A DNA stretch of 11,147 nt from JBBSOW01 sp038259365 (GCA_038259365.1 JBBSOW010000100.1:1-11147); one strand, 5' to 3'; positions 1-7,606 are shown, numbered from the stretch's first letter. The notes: generated by a model from the letters alone, not told the origin. Program-made: numbers and translations.

Positions 1-399
1 CCGGCGAACCCCCTCACCCAGGCGCTCTTCGCAGCGATGGACCTGCGCCGCCAACGCCTCCGGCCCGTCGACCTGGCTCACGTAGTGCAGACGGGGCGCG
101 AACTTCTCCCACTGCTCGTCGGTCAGCTTGTGGTTGCCGAAGTTGTCGAGGGCGGTCTTGGCGAACGTCCGGAACTCCTCGTCGGTCATTTTCTCCAGCG
201 AGGTGCCGACGACCTCGGTTTCGGCGGTGAGCTCGGAGATCCCGAGGAAGGCGAGCCCCGGCAGCAGCTTGCGGCGGGAGAGATCACCGGTAGCGCCGAA
301 GAGCACGATGACGTGCGGATCCACCTCCTCCTTGGCGAACCGGTTCCAGGCGCGGGCGGTGGGGTCGGGGTAAGCAATGGTCTGCGCGGACGTTGTCAC
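1..399 (-). CDS. zwf: Glucose-6-phosphate dehydrogenase, N-terminal part (cut by window edge)
   Basis: This is the first 133 codons of an NADP-dependent glucose-6-phosphate dehydrogenase, the cytosolic enzyme that opens the oxidative pentose phosphate pathway. The reading frame is open to base 1, so the remaining two thirds lie outside the window. Residues about 30-48 read VIVLFGATGDLSRRKLLPGL, the Rossmann nucleotide-binding motif GxxGDLxxRKLxPxL of this family. Further on, a segment ending in LHYVSQ matches the usual end of the second helix-strand unit. I chose the GTG at 399 because a GAGAG sequence lies about 9 nt upstream. An in-frame GTG at 405 is possible but leaves only 3 nt of spacing. 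The gene is divergent from sppA, with 85 bp between the starts. Identity is secure; the start codon is less so. Confidence 0.93.
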   Translation of the reverse strand, partial: MTTSAQTIAYPDPTARAWNRFAKEEVDPHVIVLFGATGDLSRRKLLPGLAFLGISELTAETEVVGTSLEKMTDEEFRTFAKTALDNFGNHKLTDEQWEKFAPRLHYVSQVDGPEALAAQVHRCEERLGEGVRR

Positions 400-472
400 T
401 TCCACATGCTCTCACTACCGCACGCACCCGGCTACCCCCTTCGGCGACGCGGACGGCTTTCTCGCCACCGTT

Positions 473-478
473 TAGGCT
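473..478 (+). promoter_or_regulatory. Probable -10 box (TAGGCT) of a leaderless sppA transcript
   Basis: TAGGCT fits the actinobacterial TANNNT -10 pattern and ends 7 nt before the sppA ATG at 485. Transcription would therefore start at or within a base of the start codon. There is no convincing Shine-Dalgarno sequence, which agrees with a leaderless mRNA. No clear -35 is visible at the expected distance. This is inferred from spacing only. Confidence 0.5.
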
Positions 479-484
479 GGTGGC

Positions 485-2257
485 ATGTTGTCTTTGAACC
501 AGCTCGGTAGTTGCCTTCGACGCAAGCAGCTCGACGCCGGCCAGCGCATCGTCTTGGAGCTAGACCTCTCCCACGGGCTGGCCAGCGCCCCGCCGAGCGG
601 CCCCCTTGAGGCGCTGCGCAGTGGCCGGATGCCCGGCCTGCGCGAGGTGGTGCGCGGGCTGCGGCGCGGAGCGGGAGACGACCACGTCGTCGGGTTGATC
701 GTGCACACCGGCACGTGCCCGCTCACCCTCGCCGACGCCGACGAGCTCGGGGCCGCCATCGCCGAGTTCACCGCGCACAAGCCCTCGATCGCCTTCACCG
801 AGTCATTCGGCGAGCTGAGCAGCGATCTCGCCGGTTACCGCATCGCCCTGAACGCCACCCAGATCTGGATGGGCCCCGCGGGCGGGCTGGGCCTGGTCGG
901 CGTGCACCTCAGCATCACGCTGCTGCGCGGGCTGTTGGAGAAGCTGGGGCTCAATCCTGAGTTCGGCCAGCGCCAGGAGTACAAGTCCGCCGCCGAGCAG
1001 TTCGCCGGCACCGAGGTCTCCGAGGCGAACCGCGAGATGATGCAGCGGATCGCCGACGATCTGCTCGCCAACACCGTCGAGCGCGCCGCCGCCGCCCGCT
1101 CCGTGAGCGCCGAAGCCGTCCACGAGGCCGTCGCCCGGGCCCCCCTGACGTCCACCGACGCGCTCGCCGCCCAGCTGATCGACCGGATCGGCTACCGCGA
1201 CGAGGTCTACGCCTGGGCCACCGAGCACTGGCCGGTAGAGGGTTCCGAGCACAGGAACGCGAAGGACGGCAAGGCCGCCGAACGCGCGTTCGGCCTCAAG
1301 TACGTCCATCGCTACACCAAGGAACCGGCCGCGGAACAGCTGCGTCGGCTCGTGGAGGGCAAGCGCGATCAGCTCGCCGTCGTCGACGTCCACGGCGGCA
1401 TCGTGAACGGTTTCGGCCGCCCACGCGGCGGCGAGGCCGGCGCGGACGCCGTCAACGAGAAGCTGCGCGCCGTCGGCCGGCAGGACCGCATCAAGGCGGT
1501 CGTCTTGCGGGTCGACAGCCCCGGCGGGTCCTACATCGCCTCCGACGCCATCCGCCGCGAGGTGCTCCGGTTGCGCGAGAGCGGGCGGCCGGTCGTGGCC
1601 AGCATGGGCAGCGTCGCCGCCTCGGGTGGTTACTTCGTCGCGATGGGGGCCGACGAGATCGTCGCGAACCCGTCGACGCTCACCGGTTCGATCGGTGTGC
1701 TGGCGGGCAAGATGTCCACCGACGACCTGCGCGAGAAGATCGGGGTCAAGGCCGAATCGATCGACGCGGGCGAGATGGCCTCGATGATGAGCGCCCTGCA
1801 TCGGTTCACCGCCGAGCAGTGGGACACCCTGAACACCTGGCTGGACGCGGTCTACGCCGATTTCACCGAAAAGGCGGCTCAGGATCGCGGTCTCGACCTC
1901 GACGTCCTCGAGCCGCTGGCCCGCGGCCGGGTGTGGACGGGGTCGGACGCGCACCGCAACAAGTTGGTCGATCACCTCGGCGGCCTCGATCTCGCCGTCG
2001 ACCGCGCGTGTGATCGGGCCGGGCTGGATCGCCAGAAGGTGGCCCTGCACTCGGCCTCCCCCCTGGAGTTCCTGGAGGCCCTGCGCCCGGCCGATTCCAG
2101 CGAATCCAAGGGAGTCCAGGCGGGTGTTGGCTCCGCTCCCGCCGGTGCCGGCGGTCTCGCCGGGCCAGAGGCGTGGTTCGCGCACCTGGCCGAGCTCGCC
2201 GGGATCTACGTCCCGCACGGCGTCCTGAGCCTGCCCTCCGACATGCGCCTCGGCTAG
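485..2257 (+). CDS. sppA: Signal peptide peptidase SppA, long (67K) type, protease IV
   Basis: A 590-residue serine protease of family S49 with two tandem SppA domains, like the Escherichia coli 67-kDa form. It degrades signal peptides left in the membrane after export. The N-terminal domain contributes the catalytic lysine, Lys167 in QEYKSAAEQF. The C-terminal domain contributes the nucleophile, Ser379 in GSVAASGGYF, after the conserved RVDSPGGS strand at about 341-348. Conserved TGSIGV follows at about 399-404. Both halves of the Ser-Lys dyad are present, so the enzyme should be active. Unlike the E. coli protein it shows no N-terminal hydrophobic anchor; residues 1-30 are polar or amphipathic, so it may be soluble or peripheral. 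The ATG sits 7 nt after a TAGGCT box. The permease gene begins 14 nt after the stop, which suggests co-transcription. Confidence 0.95.
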   Translation: MLSLNQLGSCLRRKQLDAGQRIVLELDLSHGLASAPPSGPLEALRSGRMPGLREVVRGLRRGAGDDHVVGLIVHTGTCPLTLADADELGAAIAEFTAHKPSIAFTESFGELSSDLAGYRIALNATQIWMGPAGGLGLVGVHLSITLLRGLLEKLGLNPEFGQRQEYKSAAEQFAGTEVSEANREMMQRIADDLLANTVERAAAARSVSAEAVHEAVARAPLTSTDALAAQLIDRIGYRDEVYAWATEHWPVEGSEHRNAKDGKAAERAFGLKYVHRYTKEPAAEQLRRLVEGKRDQLAVVDVHGGIVNGFGRPRGGEAGADAVNEKLRAVGRQDRIKAVVLRVDSPGGSYIASDAIRREVLRLRESGRPVVASMGSVAASGGYFVAMGADEIVANPSTLTGSIGVLAGKMSTDDLREKIGVKAESIDAGEMASMMSALHRFTAEQWDTLNTWLDAVYADFTEKAAQDRGLDLDVLEPLARGRVWTGSDAHRNKLVDHLGGLDLAVDRACDRAGLDRQKVALHSASPLEFLEALRPADSSESKGVQAGVGSAPAGAGGLAGPEAWFAHLAELAGIYVPHGVLSLPSDMRLG

Positions 2258-2271
2258 CCCTCCGGCGCCTC

Positions 2272-3024
2272 GTGAATCAGCTCGTTGCGTACCTGTGGTT
2301 TGGCGCAGGGTTGCTGGTGATCACCTCGATCACCGTCGGCATCAATCTGTGGCACGGCACCAAGATCGGCTGGTTCCCGCTGTGGGCCATCGGGCGAGCC
2401 TCGGTTCAGCTCACCGTGATCGCGCTCCTGCTGCGCGGAATCCTCTCGGTGCCGTGGACGGTGGTCGCGTTCGTGGCGCTCATGCTCACCACGGCCTCGC
2501 TCACCTCTGCAAGCCGGTTGAGCCAGTTGTGGCGGGGTCGTCGAACGGCACTCGTCGGCGTGGTGTCCGGCGCCGCGGTGGCCGTCTCGCTGGTCTTCGT
2601 GCTCCGCCTGGTGGAGTGGCAGGTGCGCTACCTCATCGCCATCGCGGGCATCATCATCGGCAACGCCATGAGCGCGGCGACGCTGGCCGGGCGCAACTTC
2701 TTGCGCGGCTCCCAAGCCCGCTTCGGCGAGATCGAGGCGTGGCTGTCACTGGGCGCCCCACCCAGCATCGCGCACCTGGCCATTGCCCAAGAGGCCACCC
2801 GCGAGAGCCTCCTACCCACGCTGGATCAAGCCAAATCGACGGGGCTGGTGACGCTGCCCGGCGCCTTCGTCGGCGCCCTGTTCGGCGGGGCGTCGCCCGC
2901 CGGCGCCGCCCTGTTTCAGCTCGCCGTCCTAGCCGGCATCGCCCTGGCCGCCTCGACCACCGCCGTCGTCGTCACCCGGCTGGTCTCCCGCTCCCCCGTC
3001 ATCGGGCCCGCCACTGCCGCCTGA
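2272..3024 (+). CDS. FetB-like ABC permease (UPF0014/YbbM family)
   Basis: A 250-residue integral membrane protein of the UPF0014 family, whose E. coli member FetB works with the ATPase FetA in iron export. Family features are visible: GIIIGNAMSAATLAGR at about 126-141, EIEAWLSLGAP at about 153-163, and the signature KSTGLVTLPGAFVGALFGGASP at about 188-209. Hydrophobic segments lie at about 4-24, 36-58, 62-80, 94-112, 118-138, 191-208 and 212-236. The start is a GTG 14 nt after the sppA stop with no good ribosome binding site, so translation may be coupled to sppA. The same frame opens at 2173, but that would bury the start inside sppA. No FetA-type ATPase gene is adjacent; the partner may be encoded elsewhere. 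The stop codon lies in the first unit of a 29-bp tandem repeat. Family assignment is firm; iron as substrate is inference. Confidence 0.85.
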   Translation: MNQLVAYLWFGAGLLVITSITVGINLWHGTKIGWFPLWAIGRASVQLTVIALLLRGILSVPWTVVAFVALMLTTASLTSASRLSQLWRGRRTALVGVVSGAAVAVSLVFVLRLVEWQVRYLIAIAGIIIGNAMSAATLAGRNFLRGSQARFGEIEAWLSLGAPPSIAHLAIAQEATRESLLPTLDQAKSTGLVTLPGAFVGALFGGASPAGAALFQLAVLAGIALAASTTAVVVTRLVSRSPVIGPATAA

Positions 3025-3136
3025 TGGCATCTCCCGCCACCGCTCCGGCCTGATGGCATCTCCCGCCACCGCTCCGGCCTGATGGCATCTCCCGCCACCG
3101 CGCCGGCCTGATAGCGTCTCCCGCCGCCGCTCCTGC
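3021..3136. repeat. 29-bp tandem repeat, four head-to-tail copies
   Basis: Four adjacent units start at 3021, 3050, 3079 and 3108, an exact 29-bp period with no spacers. Units 1 and 2 are identical, unit 3 differs at one base and unit 4 at four. Each begins CTGATGGCATCTCCCGCC or a close variant and contains the short dyad GATG-G-CATC. The 14 bases before unit 1 (CCCGCCACTGCCGC, 3007-3020) resemble the end of a unit, suggesting a partial fifth copy inside the 3' end of the permease gene. The TGA stop of the permease is bases 2-4 of unit 1. The period is not a multiple of three, so the array does not encode a repeated peptide. Function is unknown; slippage or a minisatellite origin is likely. 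Confidence 0.9.
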
Positions 3137-3166
3137 CTACCTCCCCGGCCCCTACGAACCCCGGCC

Positions 3167-3261
3167 AGCCCCTGCCACCGCGCTCGATATAGCGCTCCGC
3201 GCTGCATTCTTAAATGGAGCGGGAAACATTAGGTCGAGCCAGGTGGGCGACAGACCGAGCG
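3167..3261 (+). repeat. 95-bp imperfect direct repeat, left copy (A)
   Basis: This segment aligns without gaps to 4048-4142 over 95 bases with 71 matches, about 75 percent by my hand count. The best conserved blocks are AGCCCCTGCC at the left end and CGAGCCAGG plus GAGACC/CAGACC-GAGCG at the right end. It ends 5 nt before the GTG start of the decayed methyltransferase. The centre can fold into a small hairpin, AGCGC-TCC-GCGCT. I do not recognise it as a known element. Confidence 0.7.
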
Positions 3262-3266
3262 GTAGC

Positions 3267-4094
3267 GTGGCGATCGACTTCGGCGGTGACAGCGACGGCA
3301 GGGTTCAGGCTCGGTCGTTCGGCGCGGTTGCCGACGCGTACGAGCACGGGCGCCCGGGGTTTCCCGCTGCCGCAGTGGAGTAGTTGATCGGCCGCGACGC
3401 TGCGCGGGTGCTCAAGTTGGGCGCCGGCACCGGCAAGTTCACCGCCTCGCTGGTCGCGCAGGGCCACGACGTGCTCGCTTCCGAGCCGGACCGGGCGATG
3501 CTCGACGTGCTCTCCTCTTGCGTACCCGGAGCGAGGACCGTCCTGGCCGCCGCGGAGAGTCTGCCGATCGCGGACGACAGCCAGGACGTCGTGGTCGCCG
3601 CCCAGTGTTTCCACTGGCTCGACCATGCCGCCGCCCTGCCGGAGATCGCCAGGGTGCTCCGGCCCTGCGGGGTCCTGGCGGTGGTGTGGAACCATCGGGA
3701 CGAACGGATTCCCTGGGTCCGCCGCCTCGGTGATCTGACCGGCACCCAGGAGCAGCTATCCGACCCCACCGACGTGGTGGCCGCATCGGGTCTCTTCGAG
3801 CCGCCCTCGTCGGAGAGTTTCGAGAACGTCCAAGACATGAACCTCGAGATTCTCATCGATCTGGTCAGTTCCCGCTCCAACGTGTTCTCGCTCGACGAGG
3901 TGTCCCGGCGGGCCGTGATCGCCGAGGTGCGGGCCCTCCACGACGACCCGCCTCCCGGATACGACGTCAAGCAACTGCCCTACATCACCCGCTGCTTCCG
4001 CTCCCACGTCGCTACGTGCCGTAGCGCCACGGGGGAGCTAGACCCCCAGCCCCTGCCAGCCCGCTCGACACAATGGTCCTCGCTCGAGCCCTAA
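3267..4094 (+). pseudogene. Class I SAM-dependent methyltransferase, decayed
   Basis: The frame encodes a UbiE/YafE-like class I methyltransferase split by an in-frame TAG at 3381-3383. The part before the stop reads RSFGAVADAYEHGRPGFP, the usual N-terminal substrate-side motif, beginning at a GTG at 3267. After it come motif I (LKLGAGTGKFTASL), ASEPDRAML, AESLPIADDSQDVV and QCFHWLD, then SRSNVFSLDE and LPYITRCFRS, which is normally the C-terminus. I expect Trp after AAAVE, so the stop fits a single TGG-to-TAG change. The acidic residue expected before LGAGTG is Lys here, a second lesion. After RCFRS the frame runs on through a non-family tail into repeat B and stops at 4092-4094. No good ribosome binding site precedes either the GTG at 3267 or the TTG at 3384. 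Restart at TTG would remove the N-terminal motif. Readthrough cannot be excluded, but decay is more likely. Confidence 0.8.
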
Positions 4095-4142
4095 ATCGTG
4101 CGGGAAGCACGGGGCCGAGCCAGGCGGGCAGGAGACCGAGCG
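4048..4142 (+). repeat. 95-bp imperfect direct repeat, right copy (B)
   Basis: This is the partner of 3167-3261 in the same orientation, with the same length and no gaps. It overlaps the run-on tail of the methyltransferase frame and ends 29 nt before the end of ppsA. It contains a perfect 5-bp hairpin, CGTGC-GGGAA-GCACG (4097-4111), lost in copy A. That hairpin lies between convergent genes but lacks a T-run, so I do not call it a terminator. The pair brackets the methyltransferase remnant. Confidence 0.7.
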
Positions 4143-4171
4143 CGCCGACGTAGGGGCCTCCGGCCAACCGG

Positions 4172-6550
4172 TTAGCCGCCCGCCTGCTTGAGCTTGGCGA
4201 GCCGCTGCCAGGTGGCGATGACGGTGTCGGGGTTCAGCGACATGGACTCGATGCCCTGCTCCATCAGCCATTCGGCCAGATCGGGGTGATCGCTGGGGCC
4301 CTGTCCACAGATGCCGACGTACTTGCCCCGTCGCAGGCAGGCCTGGATGGCGGCCGACAGCATGAACTTCACCGCGGGATCCCGCTCGTCGAAACCCTCG
4401 GAGACCAGGGAGGAATCCCGGTCCAGCCCCAGGGTCAGCTGGGTCATGTCGTTGGAGCCGATGGAGAACCCGTCGAAGTGGTCCAAGAACTGGTCGGCGA
4501 TGACGGCGTTGGAGGGCACCTCGCACATCATGACGACCTGCAGGTCGTTCTCACCGCGGCGCAGGCCGTTCTCGCCCAGCAGCTTAATCACGCCCTCGGC
4601 CTCGGTCACGGTGCGCACGAAGGGGATCATGATCTTGACGTTGGTGAGGCCCATGTCGTCGCGCACGTGGCGCAGCGCCTCGCACTCCATCGCGAAGCAC
4701 TCGGCGAAGTCCGGGGAGAGGTAGCGCGAGGCGCCGCGGTAGCCGATCATGGGGTTCTCCTCGTGGGGCTCGTACAGCTCCCCGCCGATGAGGTTGGCGT
4801 ACTCGTTGGACTTGAAGTCGCTCATCCGCACGATGACAGGTTCCGGCGCGAAAGCCGCGGCGAGCATCGAGACTCCCTCGCTCACGCGCTTGACGAAGTA
4901 GTCGCGCGGGCTGTCGTAGCCGGCGACATAGCCCGAGATCTCCTCCCGCAGGGTGGGCTCCAGGGTCTCGTGATCGAGCAGCGCCTTGGGGTGGATGCCC
5001 ACTTGGCGGTTGATGATGAACTCCAAACGCGCCAGCCCCACGCCATGGTTGGGGATCCGCGAGAACGCGAAGGCCTGATCGGGGGTGCCGACGTTCATCA
5101 TGATCTTGACCCCGATGTCGGGCAGCTCACCGGTCTCGGAGGTCTCGACGTCGAACTCCAGGAGACCCTCGTAGACGAATCCGGTGTCACCTTCGGCGCA
5201 GGAGACGGTCACCCGGCGCCCGTCGGGGAGTTCGCGGGTGGCGTTGCCCGTCCCCACGACGGCGGGGATGCCGAGCTCGCGGGCGATGATCGCGGCGTGG
5301 CAGGTGCGCCCACCCCGGTTGGTGACGATCGCGGAGGCGCGCTTCATGATCGGCTCCCAGTCGGGGTCGGTCATGTCGGCCACCAACACGTCGCCGACGA
5401 CGAAGTCGTGCATCTGATCGATCGAAGAGAGCACCTTGACCGCCCCGGCGCCGATCTTCTGGCCGATCGCCCGTCCCTCCACCAGCACCTCGGAGCTACC
5501 CTTGAGCACGAACCGCTCCACCGCGCCGAGAGCGCGGCGAGACTGCACGGTCTCGGGCCGGGCCTGGAGGATGTAGAGCTCGCCGTCGGTGCCGTCCTTG
5601 CCCCACTCGATGTCCATCGGCCGGCCGTAGTGCTCCTCGATCACCAGGGCTTGACGGGCCAGCTGCTCGACCTCGGCGTCGGTCAGGCTGAGACGCCTGC
5701 TCTCGGCGGGATCGACGTCGACGAACTCGGTGGTCTTGCCGACGGCGCGATCCTCGGTGTAGATCATCTTGGTGGCCTTGCCGCCGATGGTGCGCTTCAA
5801 GACCGCGGGGCGTTCGGCGCGCAGTGCGGGCTTGTAGACGTAGAATTCGTCGGGGTTCACCGCTCCCTGCACGACACCCTCGCCGAGCCCGTAGGAGGAG
5901 GTGATGAACACCGCCTCGTCGAAACCGGATTCGGTGTCCATCGTGAACATGACCCCGGCAGCACCGACATCGGAGCGCACCATCTGCTGAACACCCGCCG
6001 AGAGGGCGACGGCCTCGTGCTCGAACTTGTGGTGCACCCGGTAGGCGATGGCGCGGTCGTTGTAGAGGGAAGCGAACACCTCCTTGATGGCCGTCAGCAC
6101 CGCCTCGACGCCGCGGATGTTGAGGAAGGTCTCCTGCTGTCCGGCGAAGGAGGCGTCGGGCAGGTCCTCGGCCGTCGCGCTGGAGCGGACCGCCACCGAC
6201 ATCTCGTCGTCCGCCCCCGCCAATTGCTCGTACGCAGACCGGATCTCGGCCTCCAGCTCCGGGGGAAACGGCTGGCTTACCACCGATTCCCGGATCTTCT
6301 TGCCGGCCGCGACCAGCGCCTGCACATCATCGGTGTCGAGGTCGGCGAGGGCGGCGTTGATCGTGTCGTTCAGGCCCTCGTGGGCCAGGAAGCGTCGATA
6401 GGTGTCGGCGGTGGTGGCGAACCCGTTCGGCACCCGCACGCCGAGCGCCGCCAGGTTGGAGATCATCTCGCCCAACGACGAGTTCTTTCCGCCGACCACT
6501 TCCAGATCGGCGAGCCCAAGATCGGCGAACCACTTGATGTGCTCTGACAC
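4172..6550 (-). CDS. ppsA: Phosphoenolpyruvate synthase (pyruvate, water dikinase)
   Basis: A 792-residue PEP synthase, close to the usual length of about 790. It makes PEP, AMP and phosphate from pyruvate, ATP and water, feeding gluconeogenesis in the cytosol. Three domains appear in order: the ATP-grasp-like PPDK N-terminal domain (about 15-340, with GGKNSSLGEM and RSSATAEDLPDASFAGQQ); the swivelling phosphohistidine domain with GGRTCHAAIIARELGIPAVVG, catalytic His418; and the C-terminal TIM-barrel PEP/pyruvate domain with GSNDMTQLTLGLDRD and catalytic Cys748 in CGQGPSD. Thr416, two residues before His418, corresponds to the threonine that PpsR phosphorylates. The start is GTG at 6550, with AAGGAG 5 nt upstream, 2 nt after the ppsR stop. 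The open frame extends to 6706 but would overlap ppsR. Operon order and Thr416 both point to post-translational control by PpsR. Confidence 0.97.
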   Translation of the reverse strand: MSEHIKWFADLGLADLEVVGGKNSSLGEMISNLAALGVRVPNGFATTADTYRRFLAHEGLNDTINAALADLDTDDVQALVAAGKKIRESVVSQPFPPELEAEIRSAYEQLAGADDEMSVAVRSSATAEDLPDASFAGQQETFLNIRGVEAVLTAIKEVFASLYNDRAIAYRVHHKFEHEAVALSAGVQQMVRSDVGAAGVMFTMDTESGFDEAVFITSSYGLGEGVVQGAVNPDEFYVYKPALRAERPAVLKRTIGGKATKMIYTEDRAVGKTTEFVDVDPAESRRLSLTDAEVEQLARQALVIEEHYGRPMDIEWGKDGTDGELYILQARPETVQSRRALGAVERFVLKGSSEVLVEGRAIGQKIGAGAVKVLSSIDQMHDFVVGDVLVADMTDPDWEPIMKRASAIVTNRGGRTCHAAIIARELGIPAVVGTGNATRELPDGRRVTVSCAEGDTGFVYEGLLEFDVETSETGELPDIGVKIMMNVGTPDQAFAFSRIPNHGVGLARLEFIINRQVGIHPKALLDHETLEPTLREEISGYVAGYDSPRDYFVKRVSEGVSMLAAAFAPEPVIVRMSDFKSNEYANLIGGELYEPHEENPMIGYRGASRYLSPDFAECFAMECEALRHVRDDMGLTNVKIMIPFVRTVTEAEGVIKLLGENGLRRGENDLQVVMMCEVPSNAVIADQFLDHFDGFSIGSNDMTQLTLGLDRDSSLVSEGFDERDPAVKFMLSAAIQACLRRGKYVGICGQGPSDHPDLAEWLMEQGIESMSLNPDTVIATWQRLAKLKQAGG

Positions 6551-6552
6551 TG

Positions 6553-7434
6553 CTACTCCTTGCGTTGTTGATCTTTCGAGGTTCGGCTGTTCATACTCTG
6601 CAAGATCACGGCGGACATCTCCTCCACCGATTTTGCCGAGGAGTTGATCATCGGGATTCGGTGGGCCCGGAACATGGCTTCGGCCTGTCGGATCTCGAAG
6701 CTGCACTGCTCCGGCGAGGCGTAGCGAGAGCTACCCCGTCGTTCCTGGCGGACCTGGCTGAGCCGCGCGACGGTGGTCGTTATCCCGTAGCAGCGATCCC
6801 TCAGTTGGCGCACGGGCCGAGGCAGTTCGGTGGTGTCGAAGTCTTCCTCCACGAGGGGGTAGTTGGCCACGAAGATGCCGTACTGCAAGGCCAGGAACAT
6901 CGTCGTCGGGGTCTTGCCGCAGCGCGAGGGGGCGAGCAGGATCAACTGCGCCTTGTCCAGCGCCCGCATGCTCTGGCCGTCGTCGTGTTCGATCGCATAC
7001 TCGATGGCGGCCATCCGGTTGTTGTAGCGCTGGATGTCTTGAACCCCGTGCAGCTTCGACGCGATCCGGGCGCCCCGCTCGTCCAGCAGCTTCTCGACGA
7101 TCCCCATGTGCATGCCGAAGAAGTCGATGACCTGGCAGCGGCTCTTCAGCAGCTCCTCTCGGATGATGTCTTGGGCCGCGGTCATGAAGGCCAGCGGCTG
7201 GACCGGACCGTCCATGGCGGCGTCCATCATGGCGACGACCCGGCGGGCCTCGGCGATGGTCGAGATAAACGGGATCAGCTTGCGCTCGAAGATGCGGTCC
7301 GGGAACTGGATGAGCAGCGCGTTGCCCATGGTTTCTGCGCTGATGCCGGTGCTATCGGAGAGGAAGAAAACTGGCACGGCCACATCGCGGTGGGTCTCAC
7401 CTCTCGTGCTGATGGCTTCGTTGCCGTTGTGCAT
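6553..7434 (-). CDS. ppsR: PEP synthase regulatory protein (bifunctional kinase/pyrophosphorylase)
   Basis: A 293-residue PSRP/DUF299 protein. Family members inactivate PEP synthase by ADP-dependent phosphorylation of a threonine next to the catalytic histidine, and reactivate it by phosphate-dependent removal that yields pyrophosphate. N-terminal VFFLSDSTGISAETMG (about 22-37) is the family hallmark. The P-loop-like element APSRCGKTPT lies at about 168-177 and is followed by LALQYGIFVANYPLV, as in E. coli PpsR. The start is ATG at 7434, with CAGGAG 7 nt upstream. The open frame reaches 7584, but the extra 50 codons have no family content and no such site. The ppsA ribosome binding site lies in the last codons, so the two genes are almost certainly co-translated. 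The 5' leader is rich in dyad symmetry. Confidence 0.95.
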   Translation of the reverse strand: MHNGNEAISTRGETHRDVAVPVFFLSDSTGISAETMGNALLIQFPDRIFERKLIPFISTIAEARRVVAMMDAAMDGPVQPLAFMTAAQDIIREELLKSRCQVIDFFGMHMGIVEKLLDERGARIASKLHGVQDIQRYNNRMAAIEYAIEHDDGQSMRALDKAQLILLAPSRCGKTPTTMFLALQYGIFVANYPLVEEDFDTTELPRPVRQLRDRCYGITTTVARLSQVRQERRGSSRYASPEQCSFEIRQAEAMFRAHRIPMINSSAKSVEEMSAVILQSMNSRTSKDQQRKE

Positions 7435-7468
7435 AACCGCGCTCCTGTGGCGGGTCTTGGGTCCGCTT

Positions 7469-7542
7469 CCCGCCGCTGGGTCCGACCATATCTCCGGAGG
7501 AGACACGCTCGGCGGGTGGGGTCGGCCTCGGCGCGAGCCGAC
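7469..7542 (-). promoter_or_regulatory. Dyad symmetries in the ppsR leader (candidate RNA structure)
   Basis: Upstream of ppsR are two strong inverted repeats. CCCGCCG (7469-7475) pairs perfectly with CGGCGGG (7510-7516) around a loop that itself contains the palindrome CTCCGGAG (7492-7499). Beyond it, GTCGG-C-CTCG (7521-7530) pairs with CGAG-CCGAC (7534-7542): nine pairs, one bulged C and a three-base loop. If ppsR is transcribed from upstream of 7545, both would form in its leader RNA. I cannot match them to a known riboswitch, and GC-rich DNA yields chance hairpins, so function is open. Confidence 0.4.
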
Positions 7543-7577
7543 GTCCAACCGCTCAATCTCCGGCAAGAACAGGAGTC

Positions 7578-7606
7578 TTGACACGCCCCCAGCACTGTCT
7601 TATTGT
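7578..7606 (+). promoter_or_regulatory. Promoter of the GntR-ABC operon
   Basis: A consensus -35 TTGACA (7578-7583) and a -10 TATTGT (7601-7606) are separated by exactly 17 bp. The predicted start of transcription is near 7613, giving a leader of about 30 nt with GAGGAGG (7631-7637) before the ATG at 7642. This stretch is also locally AT-rich against a GC-rich background. It is the best promoter in the window. Confidence 0.8.

Noticed and set aside
803..2218. A 471-codon open frame on the minus strand
   Set aside because: It lies opposite sppA, which carries both catalytic residues. The antisense product has shadow composition and no family motif.
3021..3136. CRISPR array, because the unit is 29 bp
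   Set aside because: Units abut directly with no spacers between them, and no cas genes are present in the window.
4097..4111. Rho-independent terminator between the methyltransferase remnant and ppsA
   Set aside because: The stem is only 5 bp and no T-run follows on either strand.
4286..6547. A 753-codon open frame on the plus strand
   Set aside because: It is antisense to ppsA across almost its whole length and rich in His/Gly/Val/Asp repeats typical of high-GC shadow frames. The ppsA frame has every catalytic motif.
6551..6706. N-terminal extension of ppsA to 844 residues
   Set aside because: The extension lies inside ppsR in another frame and has no PpsA homology. GTG 6550 has an ideal AAGGAG 5 nt upstream.
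6565..7581. A 338-codon open frame on the plus strand
   Set aside because: It is antisense to ppsR, a clear PSRP family member with a good ribosome binding site. The plus-strand product shows no recognisable domain.
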